A stretch of 64,000 bases of DNA, taken from assembly GCA_958446835.1 (NCBI GenBank), contig CAUCXT010000005.1:31199-95198 (forward strand), written 5' to 3'. Of the stretch, positions 17,362 through 25,826 are shown one piece after another. The stretch is from an uncultured Eubacterium sp. (GTDB lineage Bacteria; Bacillota; Clostridia; Lachnospirales; Lachnospiraceae). How positions within the stretch are numbered: position 1 is the stretch's first letter; each line of letters begins with the position of its first letter. The position numbers were made by a program, and so were the translations under genes. The notes under the pieces were generated by a model. That model was not told the origin of the DNA and searched no databases. It saw only the letters and a list, made by a program, of their open reading frames with translations.

Positions 17362-18621
17362 ATGGCGGAACTTATAGATACAGCAAAAGACATTGAGAAG
17401 GTTATTCTCATAGGGGTGTGTACCTCTGAGAATGACGATACAGAGGAATCCCTTGATGAGCTTGAGGAGTTGGTAAAGACTGCCGGAGCAATTACACTTG
17501 AAAAGGTGATTCAGAACAGGGAGTCGGTTCATCCGGGAACATATATCGGCACGGGTAAGATTGAGGAAGTGCGTGAGCTTGCGGAAGAAATAGGTGCAAC
17601 AGGCGTTGTGTGTGATGATGAGCTTTCACCTGCACAGCTAAGAAATCTTGAGAGTGAGCTGAGAATGAAGGTCATGGACAGAACCATGGTCATTCTTGAT
17701 ATTTTTGCGAAGAGAGCTGTGACGAGCGAGGGAAAGATTCAGGTTGAAGCGGCACAGCTTAAGTACAGTCTTGCCAGACTTGTCGGTCTTAGAAGCTCAC
17801 TTTCGCGAGTCGGCGGAAATATGGCAGGCTCAATAGGTACAAGGGGTCCCGGCGAGAAGAAGCTTGAGCTTGACAGAAGACTTATAAAGGACAGAATTGT
17901 ACAGCTTGGACGTGAGCTTGAGGATATAGAGGGACATAGAAGTCTCGCCAGAACACAGAGAATGAGAAGTTCAGTCCCGGTGGCGGCTATAGTAGGCTAC
18001 ACTAATGCCGGAAAATCAACTCTTCTCAACAAATTAACACAGGCGGGTGTGCTTGCCGAGGATAAGCTTTTCGCCACACTTGACCCGACCACAAGGGGAA
18101 TCGAGCTTGAGAGTGGGCAGAATGTTCTTATGACCGACACGGTAGGTTTCATAAGAAAGCTTCCGCACCACCTTATTGAGGCGTTCAAGAGCACACTTGA
18201 GGAGGCAAAATATGCCGACATCATAGTGCATGTCGTTGACAGCTCAAGTCCTCAGATGGACACACAGATGCATGTTGTATATTCTACGCTTGCCGACCTT
18301 GGGGCTGGTGATAAGCCGGTCATAACCTTGTTTAACAAGCGCGATAAATGTGAGAGTGATGAGCTTCCGAAGGATTTTAAGGCGGAGAAGGTAATCTACG
18401 GTTCGGCTAAGACCGGAGAAGGGCTTGAGGAGCTCAAGAGTGCGATAGAGGAGATTCTAAGGGCACAGAAGGTGTATGTTGAAAAGACATACCCTTATGA
18501 TCAGGCAGGTAAGATACAGTTAATCCGAAAGTTCGGACAGCTTCTCTCAGAGGAGTACACGGAAGCCGGTATTATGGTGAAGGCGTATGTGCCGTCGGAG
18601 ATATATAGTCAGATATCGTAG
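17362..18621 (+). CDS. hflX: Ribosome-associated GTPase HflX
   Basis: GTPase that binds 50S or 70S ribosomes and helps split stalled or stressed ribosomes. 419 residues, normal length. The N-terminal HflX domain carries LEELVKTAGAITLEKVIQNR and the glycine-rich ...GTRGPGEKKLE...D segment. The G domain has G1 GYTNAGKSTLLN (about residue 212 on), G3 DTVGFIRKLPHHLIEAFKSTLEE, and G4 NKRD. ATG 17362 is used because GGAGG lies 5 bp upstream (17352-17356); an ATG at 17350 would overlap that site. It belongs with rsuA, the GTPase-nuclease fusion and rsmH as a ribosome-maintenance gene in this stretch. Confidence 0.95.
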   Translation: MAELIDTAKDIEKVILIGVCTSENDDTEESLDELEELVKTAGAITLEKVIQNRESVHPGTYIGTGKIEEVRELAEEIGATGVVCDDELSPAQLRNLESELRMKVMDRTMVILDIFAKRAVTSEGKIQVEAAQLKYSLARLVGLRSSLSRVGGNMAGSIGTRGPGEKKLELDRRLIKDRIVQLGRELEDIEGHRSLARTQRMRSSVPVAAIVGYTNAGKSTLLNKLTQAGVLAEDKLFATLDPTTRGIELESGQNVLMTDTVGFIRKLPHHLIEAFKSTLEEAKYADIIVHVVDSSSPQMDTQMHVVYSTLADLGAGDKPVITLFNKRDKCESDELPKDFKAEKVIYGSAKTGEGLEELKSAIEEILRAQKVYVEKTYPYDQAGKIQLIRKFGQLLSEEYTEAGIMVKAYVPSEIYSQIS

Positions 18622-18739
18622 GTTTTTATGATAGCGGCATATTATAGATGATTGGATATAGGCAATTGCGAAAATCAAATTTTATGGTAAACAGTTGTGC
18701 AATTATCTAATGATTGGATAACGGAAATGGAGAACAGAT

Positions 18740-19228
18740 ATGAACATAATTGCGGCAGTTGATTCAAACTGGGCGATAGGCTACAAAAATGACCTTCTTG
18801 TGAGGATACCCAATGACCAGAAGTGGTTTCAGAAGGTCACCACAGGAAAGGTTGTTGTGATGGGTAGAAAGACTCTTGAGAGCTTTCCCAACGGTATTCC
18901 GCTTAAGAATCGTACCAATATAGTGCTTACCAATGACAGAAGCCTTAAGGCAAAGGACGCGACAGTGGTATACAGTGTCGATGAGCTGTTGAAGGAATTG
19001 GAGAAATATAAGTCAGAGGATGTCTATGTGATTGGCGGCGAATCTGTATATGAGCAGCTGCTCCCTTATTGCGATACAGCACATATAACCAAGATTGATT
19101 ATGAATATCAGGCGGACAGGCATTTTCCGAATCTTGACAAGCTGCCGGAGTGGAAGGTTGCCGAGGAGAGCGAGGAACAGACATATTTTGACCTTGAGTA
19201 TACCTTTGTGAAGTATGTGAGAGAGTAA
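18740..19228 (+). CDS. folA: Dihydrofolate reductase
   Basis: Reduces dihydrofolate to tetrahydrofolate with NADPH. 162 residues, standard size. It shows MNIIAAVDSNWAIGYKNDLL at the N-terminus, a helix with Asp (IPNDQKWF) that provides the acidic active-site residue, the NADPH-binding VVVMGRKTLESFP motif, and YVIGGESVYEQLLPYCD. GGAG lies before the ATG. An 11-bp direct repeat (ATGATTGGATA at 18648-18658 and 18710-18720) is in the gap after hflX; its meaning is unclear. No thyA is adjacent. Confidence 0.95.
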   Translation: MNIIAAVDSNWAIGYKNDLLVRIPNDQKWFQKVTTGKVVVMGRKTLESFPNGIPLKNRTNIVLTNDRSLKAKDATVVYSVDELLKELEKYKSEDVYVIGGESVYEQLLPYCDTAHITKIDYEYQADRHFPNLDKLPEWKVAEESEEQTYFDLEYTFVKYVRE

Positions 19229-19339
19229 TTGGGTATATAATAGACATGCAAATAAATATGTCGATAATGTGTGGGTTATTCTGTAAAAGTATATTGTATA
19301 AAATGATAAGCACAGACGATATAGTCATAGGATAAAATG

Positions 19340-19379
19340 AGGGTGTTGAAAAATTTTTTCACATCCTTATTTTTTTTTC
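19340..19379 (+). terminator. Probable terminator after folA
   Basis: An imperfect stem of GGGTGTTGAAAAA with TTTTTTCACATCC, followed by TTATTTTTTTTT. Confidence 0.6.
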
Positions 19380-19419
19380 ATAGAATATACCATATTATCG
19401 AAAACAGGATGGTATAGGT

Positions 19420-20646
19420 ATGCTTGTTGTCATTGACCCGGGGCATGGTGGAAGTGATCCGGGAGCTGTATATAACGGACGTCAGGAAAAGGACGATGTG
19501 CTGAGGCTTGGAAAGGCAGTCGGGGCGCTCCTTGAGGCGCGTGGAGTTGATGTTGTATACACAAGAGAGGGTGATATCTATGAGACACCTTTTAAAAAGG
19601 CACAGGATGGAAACAATGTGGGAGCGGATTATTTTGTGTCCATACACAGAAATTCGAGCGAGTATCCTAATCAGTATTCAGGTGCGGAGGTGCTTGTCTA
19701 CAGTGACAGTGGCATAAGAAGGGAGCTTGCCAACAATATACTTGAGGGGATGGAGAAAGCAGGGCTTAAGAACCTTGGAATTGATGAGAGAAAGGATCTT
19801 GTTGTTCTTAGGAGAACCCAGATGCCAGCGGTGCTTGTCGAGGCTGGCTTTATCAACAGCGATAAGGATAATGAGACCTTTGACAGGAATTTTGACGAGC
19901 TGGCGCAGGGCATAGCAAACGGAATCCTGCAGACGCTTGGCTATCCTGTATATACATCCCCGGCAACTGCAACAGCGGATATGTGGCAGGATGATGGAAG
20001 TATGGGGAATACAGGGAATATGGGGAACATGGGAAATATGGGTAATGCAGGAAATATGGGAAACACAGGAAATGCGGGTAACACAGGTGGCGCAGGAAAT
20101 GTTGGAAATGCGGGTAATATGGGGGATGGTACAGGTATGCCTTACTCTGATGGCATGGACAATAGTGCATGGAGAAATGGGATGAATAATGATAGCGGCA
20201 TGCGCACGGACAGAGGTAATGATAATATGCGAAATGGCAGAGGCAATGACATGCGCTGGGACGGCGGGATGTATGATGGCTCAAATATGATGGGCGGAAA
20301 TCAGCCGGACAGAAGCCAGACTGATAATATGCAGGATTATGGTGTACGCGGTGAGGAAAGGTTTTACGATGAGAGTGCCGAGATTTTCAATGAACCGGGA
20401 ACGCGCTCCTGTAACTGCCAGTGTCCGGATGTGCTTTACCGCGTTCAGGTCGGAGCATACCGCAACAAGGATAATGCAGACCGTATGCTCAATTCTCTTC
20501 TTGTGGACGGCTTCCCTGCATTCATCGTGTATGATGATGGGCTGTACAAGGTTCAGGTAGGTGCATACAGAAATCTCTCCAATGCGATAGCCATGGAGTA
20601 TAAGCTCAGACAGTACCGCTATAACACTTATATCACAACGAAGTGA
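19420..20646 (+). CDS. N-acetylmuramoyl-L-alanine amidase (Amidase_3) with GN-rich linker and SPOR domain
   Basis: Cleaves the bond between muramic acid and the stem peptide of peptidoglycan. Residues 1-~180 are a zinc amidase: DPGHGG (first His ligand), an acidic ligand further on, SIHRN (second His), and the catalytic-glutamate region VLVEAGFINS. No signal peptide is present; the protein begins at the first catalytic strand, as in the CwlC-type amidases that act in the mother cell late in sporulation. A linker of GNMGN/GNAGN/GNTGN repeats (about 190-237) and a Met/Asn/Arg/Gly-rich stretch precede a C-terminal SPOR domain with two YRVQVGAYRN/YKVQVGAYRN repeats that bind denuded glycan. A mother-cell lysis role is inferred. 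Confidence 0.88.
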   Translation: MLVVIDPGHGGSDPGAVYNGRQEKDDVLRLGKAVGALLEARGVDVVYTREGDIYETPFKKAQDGNNVGADYFVSIHRNSSEYPNQYSGAEVLVYSDSGIRRELANNILEGMEKAGLKNLGIDERKDLVVLRRTQMPAVLVEAGFINSDKDNETFDRNFDELAQGIANGILQTLGYPVYTSPATATADMWQDDGSMGNTGNMGNMGNMGNAGNMGNTGNAGNTGGAGNVGNAGNMGDGTGMPYSDGMDNSAWRNGMNNDSGMRTDRGNDNMRNGRGNDMRWDGGMYDGSNMMGGNQPDRSQTDNMQDYGVRGEERFYDESAEIFNEPGTRSCNCQCPDVLYRVQVGAYRNKDNADRMLNSLLVDGFPAFIVYDDGLYKVQVGAYRNLSNAIAMEYKLRQYRYNTYITTK

Positions 20647-20658
20647 TGTGTATACTGG

Positions 20659-20694
20659 TGTGGACGGTTCCACAGAATGTTGGAACCGTCCGCA
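20659..20694 (+). terminator. Strong inverted repeat after the amidase gene
   Basis: Stem GGACGGTTCCA (20662-20672) / TGGAACCGTCC (20681-20691), extended outward by three pairs, one of them G-U. It has no T-run, so it may be a transcript-stabilising hairpin rather than a classic terminator. It starts a 309-bp gap (20647-20955) whose only other visible element is the promoter at 20818. Confidence 0.55.
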
Positions 20695-20817
20695 TACTCA
20701 AAAAATTCAGATTGACTTTGAAGCGTGAATTGTTAGAAAAAAAACTGTATATTGCCCACGATATTCACAAAAATTGAAAATATGATTCGCGAAATGTGCA
20801 TGGCAGGCTTTTACTTA

Positions 20818-20846
20818 TTGCGATAAGTAGTGTGGCATGTTAAAAT
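20818..20846 (+). promoter_or_regulatory. Putative rsmH promoter
   Basis: TTGCGA (20818-20823), 17-bp spacer, TAAAAT (20841-20846). Confidence 0.45.
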
Positions 20847-20955
20847 AAAAAGAATTGTGTTTTAGAACGAAAATTTAAGAACAGTTGGCAGATGGAAAGA
20901 TAGAGCTATACAAAAGAGCACAGAAATGTAAAAGCAGACAGGTAATAGAATAAAT

Positions 20956-22038
20956 ATGGAAAACAAAGATACACAGAAAGGTAGACAAGACATGGAAGAA
21001 AATAAGCCGCATGTGCGCAGAAAAAGATATTCGGGAACACACCCTAAGAAGTTTGAGGAGAAATACAAGGAGCTTAACCCAGAGAAATATGCCGACACGA
21101 TAGAGCATGTTATAAGCAAGGGAATTACGCCTGCCGGGATGCATATTTCCATATGTGTGAATGAGATTCTTGATTTTTTACAGATTAAGCCGGGACAGAA
21201 GGGGCTTGACGCGACCTTCGGTTATGGTGGGCACACAAGAAAAATGCTTGAAAAGCTTGAGGGAAATGGACGCATGTATGCGCTTGACATCGACCCTATA
21301 GAGATTAAAAAGACTACCAAGAGACTGCGCGAGGCGGGCTATGGGGAGGATATCCTCACGGTTAAGCATATGAATTTTGCCGATATAGACAAGCTTGTTC
21401 CGGAGAGTGGACTGTTTGACTTCGTGCTTGCCGACCTTGGAGTGTCCTCAATGCAGATTGATAACCCGGAGCGCGGATTTTCATACAAGGTGGACGGACC
21501 GCTTGATTTGAGGCTCAATCCGGAGGAGGGTGTGTCCGCGGCGGAGCGACTTAGTGAGCTTGACGAGGACGAGATTATCGGAATGCTTGTTGAAAATTCG
21601 GACGAGCCTTACGCTGAACAGATAGCGGCGCAGATAATGAGGGAGCGAAAGAGAAAGCATGCGATTGACACCACAACGGCGCTAAGACAGGTTATAGAGA
21701 AGGCTCTTGAGTTCCTGCCTGAGGCGGAGCGCAAGGAGATGGTTAAAAAATCATGCCAGAGAACCTTTCAGGCGCTGAGGATTGACGTGAATAGTGAGTT
21801 TGAAGTGTTAGATGCGTTTCTTAGCAAGCTTCCGGGTATACTTGCACCGGGCGGCAGGGTGGCTATTCTCACCTTCCATTCCGGTGAGGACAGGATGGTG
21901 AAGAAATATTTTAAGCAGATGGAGAAGGACGGAATCTACAGCGAGGCTGCCAAGGATGTGATAAGACCGTCCGCCGAGGAGTGCGCGCGCAACAGCAGGG
22001 CGCGTTCGACGAAGATGCGCTGGGCGATAAGGGCGTAG
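20956..22038 (+). CDS. rsmH: 16S rRNA (cytosine(1402)-N(4))-methyltransferase
   Basis: Methylates N4 of C1402 in the 30S decoding centre using SAM. The 360 residues comprise a charged N-terminal extension of about 50 residues (ENKPHVRRKRYSGTHPKKFEEKY) before the usual start. Then come HISICVNEILDFL, the SAM-binding ATFGYGGHTRKML, FDFVLADLGVSSMQID, PLDLRLN, RTFQALRIDVNSE and the closing FHSGEDRMVKKYF. In most bacteria rsmH heads the division/cell-wall cluster with ftsL and ftsI; here it is alone, followed by a cysteine desulfidase family gene. Start ATG 20956 is the longest choice; ATG 20992 is possible. Confidence 0.92.
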   Translation: MENKDTQKGRQDMEENKPHVRRKRYSGTHPKKFEEKYKELNPEKYADTIEHVISKGITPAGMHISICVNEILDFLQIKPGQKGLDATFGYGGHTRKMLEKLEGNGRMYALDIDPIEIKKTTKRLREAGYGEDILTVKHMNFADIDKLVPESGLFDFVLADLGVSSMQIDNPERGFSYKVDGPLDLRLNPEEGVSAAERLSELDEDEIIGMLVENSDEPYAEQIAAQIMRERKRKHAIDTTTALRQVIEKALEFLPEAERKEMVKKSCQRTFQALRIDVNSEFEVLDAFLSKLPGILAPGGRVAILTFHSGEDRMVKKYFKQMEKDGIYSEAAKDVIRPSAEECARNSRARSTKMRWAIRA

Positions 22039-22240
22039 ACTTATATATTCGATGTGTTTATTGTGGGCATTGGAAATGAGTTTTAGGGCTTGAAATAAGT
22101 ATACGGCATTATCAAAATAATGTTATTAAGAGAAAATATTTTTATAAGTAAACATTATTTATAAACATTATTAAGAGAAAAATATTATTGGTTCAAAATA
22201 TTATTTTAAAATATCATAAAAGACAGAAGGACTGAATTTA

Positions 22241-23542
22241 ATGGACAAGAATATACAGGATAATTTCATAAAAATACTTGAGGAGGAGCTGATACCTGCG
22301 ATGGGCTGTACGGAGCCGATTGCGCTCGCCTATGCGTCCGCGCGTTGCAGGGAGGTCTTAGGTGTGGCACCTGAGCATATAGATGCTTACTGCTCAGGAA
22401 ACATGATTAAGAATGTGCGCTGTGTCTCCATACCTAATTCGCAGGGAATGATAGGGATTGAGGCGGCATGTGCGCTGGGTGCGCTTGCGGGTGATGCCTC
22501 AAAGTGCATGGAGGTGTTAGAGGCTGTCGATGACGCGGGAAGAAGAGAGGCGGAGCAGTTCGTAAATGACAAAAAATGTCATGTCGAGTTCCTTGATTCC
22601 GAGATTCCGCTTCATTTTATCATCGAGATGAAGGCAGGAGCGGAGAGCGCTTCGGTTGAGGTGCGCCATTCACATACCAATATCACATGTATCAAGAAGA
22701 ATGGTTCGGTGCTTGAAAATGTATCAGGAGCAGAAAATGGTGCCGGAAGTTCCGGTTCACAGGAAAATGGTGCCGCATGTGCAGACCGCTCACAGCTCAG
22801 CATTGAGAATATCAAGCAGTTTGCCGATGAGGTTGACATATCGAAGGTGAGACACCTTTTTGACAGACAGATTCAGTATAACATGGACATAGCATACGAG
22901 GGAATGTCCGGAAATTACGGTCTGGGGCTTGGAAGAGTAATACGTGAGACATACGCTGAGAGCGTAGTCACAAGAATGAAGGCTTACGCCTGTGCAGCTT
23001 CCGAGGCGAGAATGGGCGGCTGTGACATGCCTGTTATCATCAATTCGGGAAGCGGCAATCAGGGAATAGCCTCATCCGTGCCTGTAATCGTGTACGCGCG
23101 CGAGAATAATATACAGTCCGAAAAATTATACCGTGCGCTTGTATTTTCAAGCCTGCTCACCACATTCCAAAAGGAATTTATAGGAAAGCTCTCTGCTTTC
23201 TGCGGTGCTGTATCAGCTTCGTGCGCGAGTGCAACTGCGATTACATACCTTACAGGCGGCACAATAAAGCAGATTAAGGATACGATAGACAACACACTTG
23301 CTAACATTCCGGGAATTATCTGTGACGGAGCCAAGATTTCATGTGCGGCCAAGATTGCCTCCAGCCTTGACGCGGCGATGATGGGACATTATCTTGCGAT
23401 GAAGGGCAAGGCTTATGAGGCGTACACCGGAATTCTCAAGGAGGAAGCTGGCGAGACAATAAGCTGCGTCGGCTACATCGGCAAGGTTGGCATGCACCAG
23501 ACGGACAAAGAGATAATCAAGATGATGCTTGAGGAGAAGTAG
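22241..23542 (+). CDS. CyuA/YhaM-type L-cysteine desulfidase (UPF0597 / serine dehydratase alpha family)
   Basis: The family contains oxygen-sensitive Fe-S enzymes that split L-cysteine into sulfide, ammonia and pyruvate. 433 residues match. MGCTEPIA with Cys23, SGNMIKNV, GGCDMPVIINSGSGNQGIASSVPV, GAVSASCASATAITYLTGG and CDGAKISCAAKIAS carry the conserved glycines and cysteines that could hold the cluster. A low-complexity insert rich in Gly/Ser/Asn (SGAENGAGSSGSQENGAAC, about residues 163-181) is unusual. It may instead serve serine or another amino acid; the family is partly characterised. rnhA follows after 4 bp. The 202-bp gap upstream holds two direct copies of ATTATTAAGAGAAAA-like sequence. 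Confidence 0.85.
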   Translation: MDKNIQDNFIKILEEELIPAMGCTEPIALAYASARCREVLGVAPEHIDAYCSGNMIKNVRCVSIPNSQGMIGIEAACALGALAGDASKCMEVLEAVDDAGRREAEQFVNDKKCHVEFLDSEIPLHFIIEMKAGAESASVEVRHSHTNITCIKKNGSVLENVSGAENGAGSSGSQENGAACADRSQLSIENIKQFADEVDISKVRHLFDRQIQYNMDIAYEGMSGNYGLGLGRVIRETYAESVVTRMKAYACAASEARMGGCDMPVIINSGSGNQGIASSVPVIVYARENNIQSEKLYRALVFSSLLTTFQKEFIGKLSAFCGAVSASCASATAITYLTGGTIKQIKDTIDNTLANIPGIICDGAKISCAAKIASSLDAAMMGHYLAMKGKAYEAYTGILKEEAGETISCVGYIGKVGMHQTDKEIIKMMLEEK

Positions 23543-23546
23543 CAAA

Positions 23547-24173
23547 ATGGCAGGAAAATTTTATGCTGTAAGAGTTGGAAGAGCTCCGGGAATATATCTA
23601 AGCTGGGATGAGTGTAAGAAAAATGTGGATGGATTTTCCGGCCCGGTGTATAAAAGCTTCAAGACGTGCGCTGAGGCGGAAGAGTTCATGGCAGGCATCG
23701 GAAACAGTGCAGGAAATGAACAGGCGGTGGATAAAAGCTCCGCTGTAACAGAGTTGGGTGCATTACCTTATGCCTTTGTCGATGGTTCATACAATATGGC
23801 AACAAAGGTGTATGGCTATGGCGGATTTCTGGTACATGACGGCGTGCGGGAGGTGCTCCAAGGCCATGGCGATGACCCGGAGATGGCTTCAATGCGGAAT
23901 GTATCCGGTGAGGTCGGTGGAAGCATGGCGGCAATCAGGCGCGCCATTGAGCTTGGAATCAAGGAGCTGGTAATCTACTATGACTATATGGGAATCGAGA
24001 TGTGGGCTAACGGTTCGTGGAAGCGCAACAAGAAGGGAACGATAGCCTACCATGACTATATACAATCTATAAAGAACGATATAAAGCTTCATTTTGTCAA
24101 GGTAAAGGGACATTCCGGCGTTGAAGGCAACGAGGAAGCGGACAGGCTTGCCAAGGAAGCAGTAGGAATATAA
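23547..24173 (+). CDS. rnhA: Ribonuclease HI with N-terminal viroplasmin (hybrid-binding) domain
   Basis: Cuts RNA in RNA-DNA hybrids. Residues 1-~50 (KFYAVRVGRAPGIYLSWDECKKNV...SFKTCAEAEEFM) are the hybrid-binding/viroplasmin domain known from eukaryotic and some bacterial RNases HI. After a linker comes the catalytic domain with the four acidic residues visible in FVDGSYN, GEVGGSMAA, IYYDYMGIEMW and NEEADRLAKEA. 208 residues from ATG 23547; GAGGAGAAG just upstream lies in the end of the previous gene. The gene runs toward a MATE gene on the other strand, with a shared palindrome between them. Confidence 0.93.
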   Translation: MAGKFYAVRVGRAPGIYLSWDECKKNVDGFSGPVYKSFKTCAEAEEFMAGIGNSAGNEQAVDKSSAVTELGALPYAFVDGSYNMATKVYGYGGFLVHDGVREVLQGHGDDPEMASMRNVSGEVGGSMAAIRRAIELGIKELVIYYDYMGIEMWANGSWKRNKKGTIAYHDYIQSIKNDIKLHFVKVKGHSGVEGNEEADRLAKEAVGI

Positions 24174-24174
24174 T

Positions 24175-24240
24175 CTGGGACAGGGGTCTGGTCCCAGTGT
24201 CCCAGCACGTTGGGACACTGGTGTCAGCCCCCTGTCCCAG
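24175..24240. repeat. GGGACAGG palindromic repeat, full copy; two-way terminator between convergent genes
   Basis: Outer arms CTGGGACAGGGG / CCCCTGTCCCAG and inner arms CCAGTGTCCCA / TGGGACACTGG fold into one long hairpin. Related, shorter copies are at 39892-39922 and 41351-41379. The stop codon and last five sense codons (AGTGG) of the MATE gene lie inside it. Confidence 0.85.
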
Positions 24241-25564
24241 CGTTAGAGGATAAAACCTTCATATAGATAAGCCCGGTCACATCCGCCAGAAACCAGCCGA
24301 TAGGGATTGCCGCCCATATTCCGGTCACACCAATGCTGCTTATGGAGGACAGCGCGTAAGCCAGCAAAACGCGCGTACCGAGGGATATGACAGTGAGGAC
24401 GACGGACATTCCGGCTCTTTTGATGGCACGGAAATAGCCATATAATAGGAAGAGAAAGCCTATTCCGATGTAGAAGGCACCCTCTATTCTGAGGTAGTGG
24501 ACACCGGCGGCAATTACCTGCGTCTGTGAGGCATCTATGAAGATACGCATGAGAGGTGCGGCGAATATGAATACTGCGGCGGATATTATGAGGCTGAAAA
24601 TGCCGCTCATAACGAAAGCGGTTTTGGTGCCGCGGCGTATTCTCTCCTGCTCACCTGCACCGAAGTTCTGCGCGACGAAGGTTGAGTAGGCGTTTCCGAA
24701 ATCCTGCACAGGAAGGTAGGCAAAGGTGTCGATTTTTACCGCGGCGGCGAAGGCAGCCATGACAACGGTTCCGAAGCTGTTCACAAGCCCCTGAACCATG
24801 AGGATACCGAAGTTCATCACTGATTGCTGCAGGCAGGTGAGCGAGGATAGATTGAGTATTTCCTTAAGTATCGCCGCCGAAAAATGCCGGTCGGATTTTC
24901 CCGGAAGGAAGGAGCGGCATTTTATCAGCACATACACAGCTATGCCTATCCCCGACACATACTGCGCGATGACGGTTGCGAGAGCGGCTCCGCCAATTCC
25001 AAACGGGAGCACGGCGACAAATAGTATGTCGAGTGCGATGTTTAAGATGGCGCTGACCGCGAGAAAAATAAGTGGTGCCGACGAGTTGCCGAGCGCACGC
25101 AGCATGCATGAGAAAAAGTTGTAAAGTGATGTGGCCGGTATTCCGGCAAAAACAATCAGAAGATAGAGCCTCATTCCGGCGTAGACCTCGTCCGGTACGC
25201 GAAGGAACAGCATTATCGGTCTGATAAATGCATATACGGCGATATTTATGACAACGGTTACGGACATTATAAGGCAGAAAGCATGGAATATACTGCTTTT
25301 CAGGGAAGCGTTATCACCACGCCCCTGATATATTGAAAAAAGCGCGCCCGAGCCCATGCACAGACCAAGAAATATCGAGGTCAGAAAGGTCATAAGCGTG
25401 TAGGCCGAGCCGACGGCAGCGAGAGCGTCGCGCCCTAACACCTGCCCGACGATGAGAGTGTCGGCTATATTGTAAAACTGCTGCAGGAGATTGCCTGCAA
25501 TCATCGGAAGAGCAAAAAGAATAAGGGTGCTTCCTATGCGCCCTTTGGTCAAATCACGGTACAT
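24224..25564 (-). CDS. MATE family multidrug/metabolite exporter
   Basis: Membrane antiporter of 446 residues with twelve predicted helices, using Na+ or H+ gradients to export cationic compounds in known relatives. The N-terminus (LTKGRIGSTLILFALPMIAGNLLQQFYNIADTLIVGQVLG) is diagnostic, as is its pseudo-repeat near residue 230 (SSLTCLQQSVMNFGILMVQGLVNSFG) and VQDFGNAYSTFVAQNFGAGEQERIRRG. It is one of only two - strand genes in the window. The C-terminal AGTGG is supplied by the palindromic repeat that overlaps the 3' end, so the natural end of the protein may have been altered by repeat insertion. Substrate unknown. Confidence 0.93.
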   Translation of the reverse strand: MYRDLTKGRIGSTLILFALPMIAGNLLQQFYNIADTLIVGQVLGRDALAAVGSAYTLMTFLTSIFLGLCMGSGALFSIYQGRGDNASLKSSIFHAFCLIMSVTVVINIAVYAFIRPIMLFLRVPDEVYAGMRLYLLIVFAGIPATSLYNFFSCMLRALGNSSAPLIFLAVSAILNIALDILFVAVLPFGIGGAALATVIAQYVSGIGIAVYVLIKCRSFLPGKSDRHFSAAILKEILNLSSLTCLQQSVMNFGILMVQGLVNSFGTVVMAAFAAAVKIDTFAYLPVQDFGNAYSTFVAQNFGAGEQERIRRGTKTAFVMSGIFSLIISAAVFIFAAPLMRIFIDASQTQVIAAGVHYLRIEGAFYIGIGFLFLLYGYFRAIKRAGMSVVLTVISLGTRVLLAYALSSISSIGVTGIWAAIPIGWFLADVTGLIYMKVLSSNAGTGG

Positions 25565-25826
25565 GTCAATCCTCTTTTCTGTGCTTCAGTTGCCTGCATA
25601 CTTAAATATGTTAAGCTGCGGCAAGAATATATTATCAAGCTGTGGATATATCGTCAAGGCAGAGTTGCGTAATGCGTTTTTATACGCCAATGCAGGAAGC
25701 ATTCTGTAAACAAAAGAGAATAAGCTTCCGATATAAGCATATATGGATACGTAAATGAAGTATTTGTGAACGGACTCACATATTATGGGTGCATCGGACA
25801 GCAGCTGCACAGAAAAGGTGGGAAAC

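Noticed and set aside
18648..18720. 11-bp direct repeat between hflX and folA
   Set aside because: Two copies 62 bp apart with no promoter or dyad; may be chance.
19990..20130. CRISPR-like array in the amidase gene
   Set aside because: The repeats are short in-frame GGAAATATG/GGTAATGCG-type codons giving a Gly-Asn linker, with no spacers.
19853..20284. Antisense Cys/His/Tyr-rich 143-codon frame
   Set aside because: A mirror of the low-complexity amidase linker; no start signal.
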